28,337 nucleotides of DNA from Mnemiopsis leidyi (Eukaryota > Ctenophora > Tentaculata > Lobata > Bolinopsidae): assembly GCA_000226015.1 (NCBI GenBank), contig JH155704.1, positions 6,061 to 34,397 of the forward strand, written 5' to 3'. Below are positions 1 through 11,301 of the stretch, piece after piece; position 1 is the first letter of the stretch; the number at the start of each line of letters is the position of its first letter. Position numbers and translations under genes: made by a program. The notes beneath the pieces are model-generated. The model had not been told where the DNA came from. It searched no databases and worked only from the letters and a program-made list of their open reading frames with translations.

Positions 1-176
<176 letters not shown>

Positions 177-3100
177 TACGTCAAGCTACTAGTCATGTGA
201 GTCACACTAAATATTTTGAGTAATTAACCTAATATTCTGTACTGCAGCTTGAATATTATCATGCCTAATGCGATGTTCTTACAAATTTGATAATTAAGTT
301 CCATTTTTAAATTTTACAATTGATGAAAAAAGGATCCTTAGCTTCGACACCGCCGTTTCAAAGTTTCAATGGTATATTGCAAACTGGTAGGTAAACTTTA
401 TGTAAGTTTATAATAATGGTGGCGATGATATCGTGTTTATACTATACTCGGTGTAAATATCACACACGGATGTGGTAAACACAAGTACCAGGAATACAAG
501 TAAATACAAGTACAAGGAATATCGTACGGTGGAGATATAGAAGGAGGCAGTGGGAGATGAGGCAGGTCTATCAAAGCAGAAGTAAGGAGAATGGGAGAAT
601 GGAGTAGTCCGGAAGATAGGTCCATGTTCTCTCAGCTCCACCAGATAGCTGAACAGTCCATCTTTCTTATCTAACGGCGTGTAGAAGCTTCCTAACTTAA
701 CTTTCAGACGGACGGTAAATGAGGGTGGGAAAAATACATTCGATTTGCTTTCCTTACTTCCTCAGCAAAAGTTTTCTATCCCTTAAACCATGTATTTTGC
801 GGATGAAATCCGATACGTTTGGCTCCTAGCCAAGGCTAGCTAGCACCTATCTATAGTACAACCAATGTATACACTAAAAAACACAACATTATACACATAA
901 AACAAACAGACATGAGTAAGTTCCACGAAATTGGGAGGTTAATTAAGAAATTAAATAACGCCAAACCAGATGACAACCGTTGAAAACGAAACTGTACGAA
1001 ACGAAGCTGAGCAAAACTAGGTAGGAACGAGCGACGCTGGACAGCTACCAGATCGGATCTATGTCAGAGCTCTGAGTTCACATGAAAAGACTAAAACTAT
1101 CTGGATCATGTATTGTAATCAAGTTTCACACCTTCTCCAGAAGTGATGTATCCTGGGTACTGGACTGTTAGTTAGATTATACTCCTATTGTAACTAAATT
1201 ACTATTATTTGACACCACAGCAGATACAATTACATCCCAATTTAAACTAATCAACCAGAAGATTCAATGCTCAGGGTGCCAAAACGTACAAAACAAAATG
1301 TCCACGTCTGCAATGCACGTAGATCTTACAGCTCTGAAACAACAACAAAAAATGTCGCAAAACCACACCATGACAAACCCCAGTGTGTCCCGACAAGTCG
1401 AACAAGACGGTGCAGGACGAATTAATTAAGCCGACATACTGGTGTACAGCAGCTCTCCAAGTACTAGAAAGAGAGAGAGAGTTGTAATGAAAATTGAAAA
1501 ATTATCGCTGGACCACGAGGGCGGTGGAGAAGCAGTAAGGAGGGTGTGGAGGAGCAGTAAGGAGGGTGTGCAGAACAGTCCGGTTATGTACAGTAACTTC
1601 TAATTAAGTCGACGGCTCGACAATGGCAAGTGTCAGTACGGTGGAGGCAGGTATAGAGATCAAGTACAGTTTGCAGGGAATTACTCGCTTTGTCCTGACA
1701 CTTGATCGTCGGAGTTAGCTCCCTCGATTATAGGTCACGTGACTGCGGGACTTGGCCAGAACGTGTGGGACAAGGAAAACAAGATATAGCTCTGCCAACG
1801 AGGAAATACGCACTACAAATAGAGTAACAGCAGACAAGAGGAAAATACTAAAATAGCAGCGAGAGAAAACGGGGTAGCTCTCATAACAAGCCATCTGTGT
1901 GAGCTTGACGAGCATAATAAGCAACAAGACACGGGACACATAACATCACTGAAATGGTAAGCAGAGAGAGCAACTTCTGCCACCACTTGGACTCAGATTG
2001 GCAGTTTTCAGTGCTTATGACTCAGTGACACCACTCTCAGCTGATATTTAGCAGTCTGCTATTCACTTCACGGACACAACTTCTCTGAAATGCAGCAATA
2101 GCGATGATACAAAAGCAAACTACAAAGAATTATAGAAAAGGTATGACCACGAAAAAGCCAGAAAATGAAATGAAGATCCGCGACAGAGGAGAGGAAAAAT
2201 GGAGAATTTGAATTGAATACACAGAGATAAATTCGATTACATTACATGTAATATAAAACAATTTAAAGAGACACTTGTCAAAACAAACTTAACAATGCAC
2301 AAACAATGCACAAATACACACACAGATAAATTGAATGAGGACAGGTAAAACAACGAAATACAAAGTACGGAAGACGAAGTGAAGACAGGTATCACAGATA
2401 AAGGAAAATTACAACTTAACCTAGAGCACCTACAGTTGGGAAAAGCGGTACACAAGAAACGGTACTTAACGGCGACAGAATGACAGATTGCGTAAGTACC
2501 GGCAAAACAAAACGAGGAATCTACGATGATCCGTACCACATTGATATCGATTATATTAAATGTGCCAAATCCTGCTGTCGTGGTGTCGGGTTACACTACA
2601 CTATTTTTGCCTTGGGTAACGTTTATCGAGTGTTGTGTATGTATATTATCTGCAAAACGTTTCTTCCGAACTCCCAAACTTGATTTTGCTAGCGGCAAAG
2701 TATGCTCGAAAGAGGGGTCGGGTCTTGAGCGAATTTGCGCCGGAGGCTCGATAAATTGTGCTGATGACCTCCGGTACAACTAAATCTTATTCACTAGTTG
2801 ACCGAGGAATTCTTGTGGAAAACTCTCCGAACTGCAATCCGGTGCGAGGAAATCGCTGGAAACTCTTTTGACAGTAAAAGATAATACCTAGCTCAAAGGC
2901 GAAGATACTTCATAATTTTGTTCCGAAAATGGATTAATTGGAGAGAAAAACTAACGATCCAAATTTTTAGTCAGAAGAAACCCGCTTATCTATATCTTCA
3001 AGGTTGGGATTTGGTTTGTGGGTGCCCCCACCTTTTTACATTTTTACAAATACAACCATTTCGCAAACTTCAGAAAATAATCTGAGGGAAAGATAGTATT

Positions 3101-3394
3101 ATCCAGAGAGAAGGAAAAATAGGTACAGTAGTTGAGGTTGAAAGTTGCGCGCCTGTGAATTGTATAATGGGGTCACAGCGTGTGCTTTAGATTTTATCTA
3201 GAAATTTTTGGAAGATTTAAAATGAGTAGATGAGTGACGAGACCTGCAATCAAATGTACCGAGCGACAAATCCAAGCCGATAAGACAAATTGTGATTGAC
3301 CAGGAAAAATAGGTTATGTTGATTGTTGGTAGCTTGTCTGCCAGCAAGATTATCATAATTTGTCGTCTCAAACCGTGTGAAAGATTCTACTTAC
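177..3394. other. non-coding stretch with no confident gene
   Basis: This is AT-rich, mostly purine-skewed DNA with only short open frames. Visible details are a 22-bp unit repeated twice at 1526-1569, a GTCACGTGAC E-box palindrome at 1734-1743, and a 12-bp palindrome ATTACATGTAAT near 2240. Between 2480 and 2870 several frames are open on both strands, including an ATG followed closely by a donor-like GTAAGT near 2491. None of these is convincing as a gene. Confidence 0.6.
1526..1569. repeat. two-copy 22-bp tandem duplication
   Basis: Two 22-bp units, 1526-1547 and 1548-1569, differ by a single A/G change near their fifth base. Each contains GCAGTAAGGAGGGTGT. This is a simple recent slippage-type duplication in a purine-rich context, and no function can be read from it. 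Confidence 0.85.
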
Positions 3395-3480
3395 TGAAGC
3401 GAGGAGTAGCCCTCCTTGCTGCACTTGCAACAGCAAGCTCTCTTGCAGAACTTGAGTGCTTTCCGGAAGCATCCTTTCAT
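3395..3480 (-). CDS. candidate first coding exon, Cys/Lys-rich N-terminus
   Basis: The ATG is at 3480-3478, immediately preceded by an in-frame TAG. It opens 28 codons plus two bases and then meets a CA|GTAAGT donor whose GT is at plus 3394-3393. The peptide begins MKGCFRKALKFCKRACCCKC and ends SKEGYSSL. About 70% of its codons end in G or C by hand count, far above the surrounding AT-rich DNA, which argues for coding. The cysteine cluster beside lysines resembles N-termini that are palmitoylated at membranes, and YSSL fits a YxxPhi sorting motif; both readings are inference. A TATAAAAG lies at 3517-3510 and an E-box at 3622-3627, both upstream. A plus-strand 107-codon ORF overlaps it with weaker codon bias. 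The protein family is not recognised and the next exon was not located. Confidence 0.42.
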
Positions 3481-3509
3481 CTAGCTTTCCTTGTTGTTCA
3501 GTCTTTAAA

Positions 3510-3629
3510 CTTTTATACTATCCTTCTGGTCTTTGTCCCTTCACTTCTCAGTATGAGTAAGGAATTTCTTCACATTCCCCTCCTGATGCCTATCAGCGGA
3601 TTTTTAACGCGAAATACTGGTCACGTGAC
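3510..3629 (-). promoter_or_regulatory. possible promoter: TATA-like box and E-box
   Basis: Reading the minus strand toward the candidate exon ending at 3480, a GTCACGTGAC palindrome (CACGTG core at 3622-3627) is followed by TATAAAAG at 3517-3510, which lies 30 bases before the ATG. If that TATA is used, the 5' leader would be only a few bases, so the real start may lie elsewhere. The plus strand here also resembles a polypyrimidine tract ending in AG near 3551, so the assignment is tentative. Confidence 0.25.
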
Positions 3630-5160
3630 TACACACTAATTCATATATATCATATTTTATATTATAATTTGCATTTATTATATATTATATATTTTATACT
3701 AATTCATATAGACACGACAACTTCCAGGCAAGTAGAAAATGATAAAATGAAGGACCCAAGGACAGACAAAAGTTAACGTTTAAACTAGGAGATGAATAAA
3801 TGAATGTATGTATTGGCAAATCAATTAAAAAATGTTTGGAAAAATTATCTAGTAAATAGATTAAGAAAGAAAACTGAATATATTTTGAGTGGCATTGTAG
3901 TAAAAAAACATGACATAGGGTTTACCAACAGCTAGTCAAACAGTGAAAAAATTGATAATAATTGTAAAAAGGAATCAAAGATATATCGTGTTTGCAAGAC
4001 AAGATAAGAGTTATACAAGCTTTAGTCATATGATAAAGAAGTGCCTAACCCAATTGAGAGAGATAAAAACTGGCCTACAACCGAATATAAAATCTGGCTG
4101 TCTGACAAGGTTTTATTTTCGAATGCCAAAAAAGCGATTGATTTTAGACAACTATACATTTTTAACAAAATTATAAGAGAAAAACGTCTGCAACAGACTA
4201 TCGCAGGTAATAGAATACAGCAATACAATATCGTCATGTACAGTATAAAATATTGTGAAGATAGAGGAATATGCTCAGTCAAGCAAGAAAAGTTACAAAC
4301 AATAAATTATTGTACAGTCTTGAACCACCATGGCTTTGACTCTACTTCACAAAGAAGTCGCTCCGGAGAAATGCTCCACCACAGTATAAAGCGTGGTGCT
4401 TAAAATGCAGTTTCAGAACACTATGGATGTACAATACAGTCAATGTCTTTGGAGAATGATAAACCGTCTCTTGAGAAAGCTCGATTTGATTTCTAGCTAG
4501 GAGCGACTCTTACTAATGTTTAACATAGTAATAGTGTTGAGACGATATCTTAAATCTTGCGTTCTATTCTTAGTTATAACCGATGGTCTTCCTACAATCT
4601 TCCTACACGTAATCACACTATTTGTTTCCTAATGCGATGAAATTATTGAACAAAGACTTATGCATATGCTTGTGATAAAATGCAATAACAAAGATGATGT
4701 TAAAGCTAGCCACAGCAGATGTTACAATTTGGTAGGGTGCGAGCAGATGCCATTACCGATAAACAAATTCAGTGCAAAGTTTTGAAGAACATCTGCGACA
4801 CTGATTTTAAAGAAATAAACTAGGTTCAACTGGGGTTGAACAGCTTATTTGCTGATGAACGGGGCCGTGGGAACCTGAAATTCTTGTTCATTGTCCTTGC
4901 TCAAAAATGGGGCCCTATCGGATAATCGTCTTCAGTATATGCCTTTACAACTACGTGCCATGAGAACTCTCAGGAACTAAATCGAAACTTATCAATCACT
5001 AAAAGAAATCACTGCTTAGATATGACAGTAAATTAAATTTTCGCACAAACTTTGACACCTTACTTGAGAAACCAACCGTGGCCATATCAATAATGACACA
5101 AGTTCAAGATGACATTCGTAGTCCTCGGATTAGTTTCAATAATTAACTCTATCTGCTTTG
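3630..5160. other. AT-rich non-coding stretch
   Basis: A TA-rich block occupies about 3640-3715 and contains a near-direct repeat of ACTAATTCATATA. A 120-codon open frame on the plus strand at 4041-4403 has only a GTG at its left edge and AT-driven composition (Lys, Ile, Asn and Gln rich), so it is not called as a gene. No further structure was recognised. Confidence 0.55.
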
Positions 5161-5319
5161 GAGAAAGGTATTTTTAGGAAGGGGTCACAAATGTTGACCA
5201 ATTAGAAGCCAGAAAGCACCGTTTTCTAGCTTCTCATTAACCAATCAGAAGCCAAAAAGGACTGTTTTCTAGCTTCTCATTAGTTAAAATTTGTGATTCC
5301 TCCCCGATAATACCTTCTC
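5161..5319. mobile_element. MITE-like palindromic element
   Basis: The outer ends are imperfect inverted repeats. The left end runs GAGAAAGGTATTTTTAGG then TCACAAAT and AGAAGC, and the right end read in reverse gives GAGAAGGTATTATCGGGG then TCACAAAT and AGAAGC. Inside are two 43-bp direct units, 5198-5240 and 5241-5283, which are themselves hairpins (AGAAGC facing GCTTCT). The roughly 159-bp size, lack of coding capacity and inverted termini fit a non-autonomous DNA-transposon derivative. No target-site duplication was established, so a locally formed palindromic repeat is the alternative. Confidence 0.55.
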
Positions 5320-5991
5320 TATTGTGCTCAAGAAAATTTAGCAGTTGAATTTTCTAAGTTTCTCATTTCTCATCTTGAAATCTAAGCATATTTCCCTCTT
5401 AAATTTTCAATGCATACTAAAACTTAAAAGAAGAAAACTCAAAAGCAAAAGTACATTGTTTCCTTTAATGTGTTCGGTCCCTAAATTAATTCAGAACATT
5501 TTTCTACTCTTCTTCAAAGTATGAAAAAGTAAAACAGCCTCCGATTTTATTAGAGACAGGTAAGGCTTAAGTGGACTTGAAGGTCGATGTGACTGAAATT
5601 TTCAGGTATTTCCATACCAAGCAAGGAACTGAGACGTTTATTAAAGGGGGTCTTGAGAAGGCGGAAAGAAAATGTAGTCCTAATCAATAATTATGTAAAA
5701 CCCGTGTATAAAAAACCACTCCTCTAAAGAACCATGACTATGAAAAGGTAAAATAAACTTCAATGAAGGACCAAACTATACACCCATGCCAAGAACATGG
5801 CATGGACATAACCAGCGTTACGATATAATATAAGAGTTGAAATTCGACCCAAGTAGCGAGAAGTAACAAGTAACGGGAAGTAACAAGGATTAGAGGACCT
5901 CATACAACCTCTACAGTTGTGTTGGCTACGTTGTGGTCCTCTGTGTAACACCACCAAAAATTTGTATGGAGAAATTCATGTGAACTTGCAA
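5320..5991. other. non-coding stretch
   Basis: No gene is supported. A 39-codon open frame near 5570-5690 on the plus strand has a plausible amino-acid mix but lacks a start and a clear pair of splice sites. A short direct repeat of AAGTAACAAG/GGAAGTAACAAG occurs around 5862-5888. Confidence 0.5.
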
Positions 5992-6099
5992 TGTCTGGTA
6001 TGTAGGATTTACATAAATTGTAATAATAAATTTTTAATAAAAGAGGACAGATCACACTGTATGGCATGTAACGCAGATAATTACCATAGGACATGTTTT
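5992..6099 (+). other. open segment with partial PHD-finger-like Cys/His pattern
   Basis: Read on the plus strand, this segment encodes CLVC, then 18 residues, then CMACNADNYHRTCF followed by a TGA. The pattern Cys-x2-Cys ... Cys-x2-Cys-x5-His-x2-Cys matches the first six zinc ligands of PHD-type fingers. These fingers occur in chromatin readers and in the first ORF of some CR1-like LINE retrotransposons. The last Cys-x2-Cys pair is missing because the frame stops. The larger frame starts near 5917 with TTG, not ATG. It may be a decayed retrotransposon fragment, an exon piece, or chance. Confidence 0.25.
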
Positions 6100-8684
6100 T
6101 GAGGTGCTCTAAGGACACAGTGAAAATGTATGAGCTCGAACAATAAAATTCCATGCGTGGACAAACGAAAATTCGTAAACTGTCGAAGATTTGTAAAACT
6201 GTCTAAAAACAATATTCTATGACAAAAAAAGAACATTTAACAAAAGAGAAAGCTAAAGGAGGGCGAACCAATTACTGAAAAATGACAAGAAAATAAACAG
6301 GAAGAGTAAGAAAAGAGACAAATGTCAGATGATCTGTGACAGGAGATGTGCCGCCAAATGTTAACCTGGTTACCGGAACAGCTGGAGGTGAACTCTGTCA
6401 CTCAATCTAAGAGAAAGGGAGGGGGAGAAACGTTCTAAACTAACGTCTAGGGTAATTGAGGAGGAATACCAATCACATGTGGACTTGGTATGTGCCTCAT
6501 GTAATGTGTAACGTTGTCATGTTGTTGTTAAAGGGTGGGGTTCTCGTAGGTTTCTATAGCTATAGTTATAATAGGTGTAGCTATAGTTATAGGTGTAGCT
6601 ATAGTTATACATATTGTGTAATGTGTTATGCCCAGATAGTTAGTGAAGGAGTTACATTTGGAAGCGATACACTCGTCTGGTTTCTTAGGCTTTAAGTAAA
6701 TCCTAAAGCTATTTTATCTATATGCAAATCAGTAGTACCTTCATGATGTTATTACTCGATACATACGTCAAAAAGCTATGTTCGAAAAAGGAAATATTGA
6801 AATTAGAGAACCAGAGCAACAAATGATATGTAGTAAAAAAGTAAGGGACCCCTACACGAGTTAACACCACAAAAAGGAGGGGCAGAGGGGGAAGCAGCTG
6901 CTGTAATTTGAATATATTGGCACGGGGAGAAACAGAGTCAAAGTTCCTTCCTAACTGAACTCATTAACCAACGGACCAGAGCTTTTCGCATGTAAGTGGG
7001 GCAAAGGTCGCCAATTAAATGTAAATTTAGACAACATACATGATAGGGGAACAGCTTGGCGCAGCAGAACAGTTCCGTACAATAACACAACAGTAGTCGG
7101 TAATAACTTTACAATAAGTGGAGTAAAAACGTAAACAGTAAACTTCTGCTGAATGACTTGGTTTAAGATATATAATTGGTTAATGATAAATGGATTGGCG
7201 GCAATATGGTAGAATGATGTTAGACCAGAAAACAATGAAATTTGAGAGACTGCAAATAATTGCTAGTTTGCTATAGTAATTAAAGACCTGGAGCTGTGCA
7301 TTTCCATCCACCAAAATAGAATACTGGCTAGTCTTTGGAACAGCTGTGTTTTGTGTACACCATATCAATTTGTTGTCCTTTCAGAACTTTATACCGTTAC
7401 ATTTAGATCTACCGACACTCAGAAATTCTAACTCAACTAAGTTACTAAGAAATTTTGATAAAATAATCAATATCATGCCCACATGAAGTGTCATATCTTT
7501 TCGCGTCCTCAAAATTTTAAGAAAAGCTTATACAGGCAAAACTGGGAGCTCATGAAGCTAAATTTAGAGCAAACTCTAAACCGTTTATCTGTCGTTAAAT
7601 CAGTGTAAAAAAGACCGCCTAAAGTCGCACGGAACACTGGCATGGACTGGCCGTAAACTTAATGATCAAATCTACTTCCTACACCCAAGGTTTAGAAATA
7701 GAAGAAGAGAGGCTGAAACTAGTTCATTAAAGATCGTATTACCTTGTTTGTTGAAGATTGTATTGTCATTGCCGGGGAATCTGATGTTAAAACTGAAAAA
7801 TATACATAGAGAAGTATACACAAAAATCATAAAGCTGTCCGTTTTTGTTTAAAGTATGTACCACTTAATTTTGAGTAGCGCAGCAATACAAGTTCTCTAG
7901 TTAAATAGGTATTTCGTCAAGGCAGATTTTATAATGTTATTTAAGAGAAAAATAGAAAAAAAGAGAAAAATAGAAACATTGGAAATCAGAATTTCTGAAT
8001 GATACACAATTAACAAGAATCTGAGAATTTGACGCAACATCGTATATCATATACAATTGACAGCTAAATTATATCATATCTATAATCTTCATTTCACAGT
8101 TTACCCCATGGACTGAAGAGGAATGTTTAAAGTGAAAAAACCCACAGGTAAAACGTTTATACCGTCCGAAAAAATGCGACAGAGCCATAGTTTATTGAGT
8201 TATTAGAAGATTGACAAATATAAAAGATTTACAAAAAATAATATCAAAACTACAAAAAAGAAAAAAATAGTTACATATACAGTTAACGTTAACAGGTGAA
8301 AATTAAAAACTGAATGGTACAGTACCACTGTGTAGCAAATTGTGGGAAACAAAAGAGTAACTATTATACAGTATAAACACAACCTATTGGAGCCCTTAGA
8401 TAATTATAGGTGGGTGTTTTAAATACAATTATTAGTTATATTTTTAGTTATATATATATATTGATTTTTTTGACACAAAGGGATAAAAAAGATTAAAGTT
8501 GATTTCAAAATAGAATTATAAATTTCCAAGCCATCTTCATTTAGATTTGAACAGCTAAGAACTAACAAATACGCGAGAAGCAGACCTAAAAGCGAAACAC
8601 TAACGTGTGAAGCACAAAACAAAGTGGAACAAACAGAAATTACAGTACAATGAAAATACAGCAGAATATATAGCATTACCACAG
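6100..8684. other. non-coding stretch with small repeats
   Basis: This contains the short CTATAG array at 6558-6609, a direct repeat of AGAGAAAAATAGAAA near 7945-7976, a GTTAACGTTAAC palindrome at 8282-8293 and an AT-rich segment around 8420-8480. Minus-strand open frames at 6951-7368 and 8419-8682 lack ATG-anchored, codon-biased structure and are not called. Confidence 0.5.
6558..6609. repeat. short tandem repeat of AGCTATAGTTATA units
   Basis: Three units begin at 6558, 6579 and 6597. The unit AGCTATAGTTATAGGTGT is 18 bp long; the first copy carries three extra bases. The unit includes self-complementary CTATAG. The spacings of 21 and 18 are both multiples of three, so a Tyr-Ser-rich open frame crosses the array without implying a protein. 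Confidence 0.85.
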
Positions 8685-8806
8685 TTTCAAATTACAAGTC
8701 TACGACCGAGAGAGAGTGAGAGAGGCAGCCCTTCCGAGCCAGAGGGACATCTCTAGCCACTCAAATTTCAGGAAGCAGCTCATTGTAAACCAGCTCGGTA
8801 GTACAG
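8685..8806 (+). CDS. weak candidate internal exon
   Basis: A CACAG acceptor-like site ends at 8684 and a CAG|GTGAAG donor-like site begins at 8807. Between them the frame is open for 40 codons and encodes FKLQVYDRERVREAALPSQR followed by DISSHSNFRKQLIVNQLGST. About half its codons end in G or C, above the local background. The open frame in fact runs on to a stop at 8911-8913. There is no good polypyrimidine tract before the acceptor and no homology is recognised, so chance is a serious alternative. Confidence 0.2.
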
Positions 8807-10303
8807 GTGAAGGAGATTTAAAGGCCACTACAAATCAGCCGTGGATGGGAGTGATAATTTGGGATAATTTAAGAGTAATGCGGTTGAGGTCCTGGCATTC
8901 AGGACGAGTATAGACCTTGACAGGGTGACGGAATATTTTGTTCAAGGTCTCATCCTCCCCACGTCACGAGCCGTGTTGGCAGCTGCTGCTGTAGGTTCTT
9001 CTCCTCTAATTCGGGCTGGTGTTATGGTTTAATTTCGAGATTGAATATCAGAGATTATGTGTGCTGTGTTGGTATGTGTGCCTGTGACGACACGCCCCTG
9101 AATTTGTTGTTAATTATTGTTTTGATATCGTTCTCCCATATGGTAGAAGAGAGAGAGAGAGACGTGAATAGGAATGTTTGGTATATCGGTCCTTAAATCT
9201 TGGTGGTATTGTAACTTGTGAGGTCAGCAGACAATCACGAGAAATTATTACAAAATTAATCAGAACTTGGGATGAAATCAAACAATGTCAACCGTGAGGC
9301 CTGGGAAGTTTTGATTATATTATAACACTTGGTCGATCATTACGAAACGTGATGTTAGCTCATGATCTCAAAGTCCAACTCGCAATCGAGTAAAGACTCT
9401 GACTCATAATGAGAGGCCGGTTGAATTTCCTTGGGAATTAAGGCTACGACATTTTAGGTTGTCTGCCAATTATAGTTTATCTTGTGTCCACACTTGGGAG
9501 TAATCCAATGACAAATTCTAAGTTTTCCTTTGTCGTAAAAGGAAAAATTTAATGAACCACCACTTAAACTTTGGAGGGTTTTCTAAATTTATTTTCGATT
9601 CAAACGATATTATATTGAAGTATTGAAACCGACGGCTTACTCCTTGGCATATTTCAAGTGTGCTGCATTGTATTGCAATCTAGCATCTCATCAACAAACC
9701 ACCAGCTATAATAGCACCACGGTCCATCACATTCATTATTCATTACCTTTCTTCTCTTCTCTTTTCTCCTCCAACATGAAGGAAAGGAACTTCGTCCTGT
9801 GACACATGTGACACATACATTGAGGGGCTAATACTGCACAACTGATATATAATATGGATATTATATACATCAATTATATCATATCGGGAGCGGGGCGTGC
9901 TAATTACCATATATGGTATGATTGATGTGTCTCTCCTCTATATGACAGAGCTGCTGTCTTCCTCCAAAGTTAGGAGTGTCAATTGTGATGAAAAGAATGA
10001 GAAAATATATTCTATAGCTGGCTCCGGACAATAATATACTTACAGGAACAAATTAAGCCACCCCTGATCTTCAGTGACGCTAAATGCAGCGAGGAAAATA
10101 ATCTAAAAGCAGATAATGGACTGTTACTTCTTCATCTGACACAAAAGTGAATTTCATAATGAATAAAGTAATTTGATAGCGCGATTCTACAATAAGCGTG
10201 AATTCGGGTTAGTAGAAACTTGGACCCCTTTCATTTATTTATATCTGAACCTTCTTAAATATTCATGATCGAACCTACAATAAATTGGTTTGTGGTTCAT
10301 TTG
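8807..10303. other. non-coding stretch
   Basis: Several frames between 8920 and 9195 are open, one of them Cys-rich, but none has a start plus splice structure worth calling. A pyrimidine-rich tract sits near 9745-9772. Around 9949-10034 a plus-strand 27-codon segment follows an AG and ends at TAA, with AATAAA at 10162-10167 downstream. On the opposite strand a possible 36-nt exon (10044-10079) is bounded by TTTAG and GTAAGT. Both are too short to support. Confidence 0.45.
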
Positions 10304-10308
10304 CTAAT

Positions 10309-10340
10309 ACAATTGTCAGTGGCCTAGACAATTGTCAGTG
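10309..10340. repeat. 13-bp direct repeat ACAATTGTCAGTG
   Basis: ACAATTGTCAGTG occurs at 10309-10321 and again at 10328-10340, with six intervening bases. Each copy contains the palindrome CAATTG. The spacing is too small to enclose a mobile element. It could be a footprint left by excision of one, or a paired binding site. Confidence 0.75.
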
Positions 10341-10567
10341 ATAAGGGGTCGTTGTGGAATACGGTTACACCATTGTATCCACTCGTGCCGAATCGGCTTT
10401 TTCATGGCACCCGATCTAAAGCTCTCGTGCCCAAACAACCAATTCGTCACTCGTGTCGATGATGAAACAATCGCAAGGGCACCAATGTACACAAAGTATA
10501 CAGTATGAAAAACAAGAATTGCGGCCGCTTTCATTGTGTCAGGCGACCGCTGAATTTCCCGTATCAT
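10316..10567 (-). CDS. hypothetical small ORF with one hydrophobic segment
   Basis: From the ATG at 10567-10565 the frame gives 83 residues and a TGA. The first residues are MIREIQRSPDTMKAAAILVF. A hydrophobic stretch at about residues 14-34 could be a membrane segment, followed by a polar, tryptophan-containing tail. The frame is open further upstream to a TAG, but no earlier ATG is present. At least two plus-strand frames over the same DNA are also open and equally protein-like, for example one reading MAPDLKLSCPNNQFVTRVDD. Only one of these, if any, can be real. The family is not recognised. Confidence 0.22.
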   Translation of the reverse strand: MIREIQRSPDTMKAAAILVFHTVYFVYIGALAIVSSSTRVTNWLFGHESFRSGAMKKPIRHEWIQWCNRIPQRPLITDNCLGH

Positions 10568-10670
10568 GCTGTGAATTAATGAATTATTGTTACCAAAATT
10601 CGCGGAATAAGGAATGAAAATACGCAACCACTAGACACCAACCAGACTCAATGCCGGTTTATTTATTTCT

Positions 10671-10830
10671 ATTGTTCTGCACGTGTAAATACAGACGCGC
10701 GGATTAATGCAGCCGTTCGATGCATATTTTGAAAAGTCCACGCTGCACGCGCAAAGTTTGAACACATTGCGCGTTCTTTTCATCGTTTATTTCAAATATC
10801 TTGACTCTGCATGACGTCGTCAATATTATA
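10671..10830. promoter_or_regulatory. CpG-rich patch, possible regulatory region
   Basis: CpG dinucleotides are locally dense, with GACGCGCGG, CACGCGCAAAG, TTGCGCGTTC and ATGACGTCGTC, whereas the flanking DNA is AT-rich. It also holds a CACGTG at 10680-10685 and a CRE-like TGACGTCG near 10812. The cluster of GC-containing motifs is compatible with a promoter or enhancer, but no transcript start is visible. Confidence 0.25.
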
Positions 10831-11181
10831 TTGTATGTACTACCTTAATCATTTATTTATACTGCGTTTCGTTAATTCTAATGGCGTTTCGTGAATTTGT
10901 CGTTAAATTAGCTTTTTCGGAGCTGAGATTAAAATTATGTTACATGATTTATCTCTCAATCTGTCATCTGTCATTCGACAAATAACTCAAGTAAAACTTA
11001 GGGTGTAAAAGAATTTTGATTGCTTTTTTGTTTGATCGTACTATCTTGTTGTAGTTGTTGTGCAGCAATTATGTATACATTTTATAATAAGTACATTGTG
11101 CAGCCTGAGGCAGTTGAAACCTATAAATGTTTAATTGTATTCGTATACATGATTGAGTTTGATAAAGGAGCATGCGCGCGG

Positions 11182-11208
11182 ACGTACGTACGTATGTACG
11201 TACGTACG
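11182..11208. repeat. (ACGT)n self-complementary microsatellite
   Basis: A run of ACGT units with one A-to-T interruption in the middle spans this interval. It is self-complementary throughout, so it can fold on either strand. A CpG-rich GCGCGCG lies just upstream. Apparent Thr-Tyr-Val ORFs across it are repeat artefacts. Confidence 0.9.
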
Positions 11209-11269
11209 GACACTTTTTGAGCTAATATTCCAAAATTACGCTGTCGATCGCCAACCCTTGTTTTGTACT

Positions 11270-11289
11270 TTTTGTGCACGTGCACAAAA
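11270..11289. promoter_or_regulatory. 20-bp perfect palindrome centred on an E-box
   Basis: TTTTGTGCACGTGCACAAAA is a perfect 20-bp palindrome with CACGTG at its centre (11277-11282). Such a site could bind dimeric bHLH factors. It could alternatively be a structural palindrome, given its neighbours at 11182-11208 and 11302-11340. Confidence 0.6.
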
Positions 11290-11301
11290 CGTATCAAAAC
11301 A

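Noticed and set aside
2480-2783. Overlapping ORFs of 62-85 codons on both strands, with a GTAAGT just after an ATG
   Set aside because: Three frames are equally open and none has a clear coding bias; the ATG-to-donor exon would be four codons.
4041-4403. 120-codon plus-strand ORF
   Set aside because: It starts with GTG, is Lys/Ile/Asn/Gln-rich as expected from AT-rich DNA, and shows no motif or splice sites.
9949-10079. A 27-codon plus terminal exon and a 36-nt minus microexon side by side
   Set aside because: Both are too short; similar splice-bounded fragments occur by chance elsewhere in the window.
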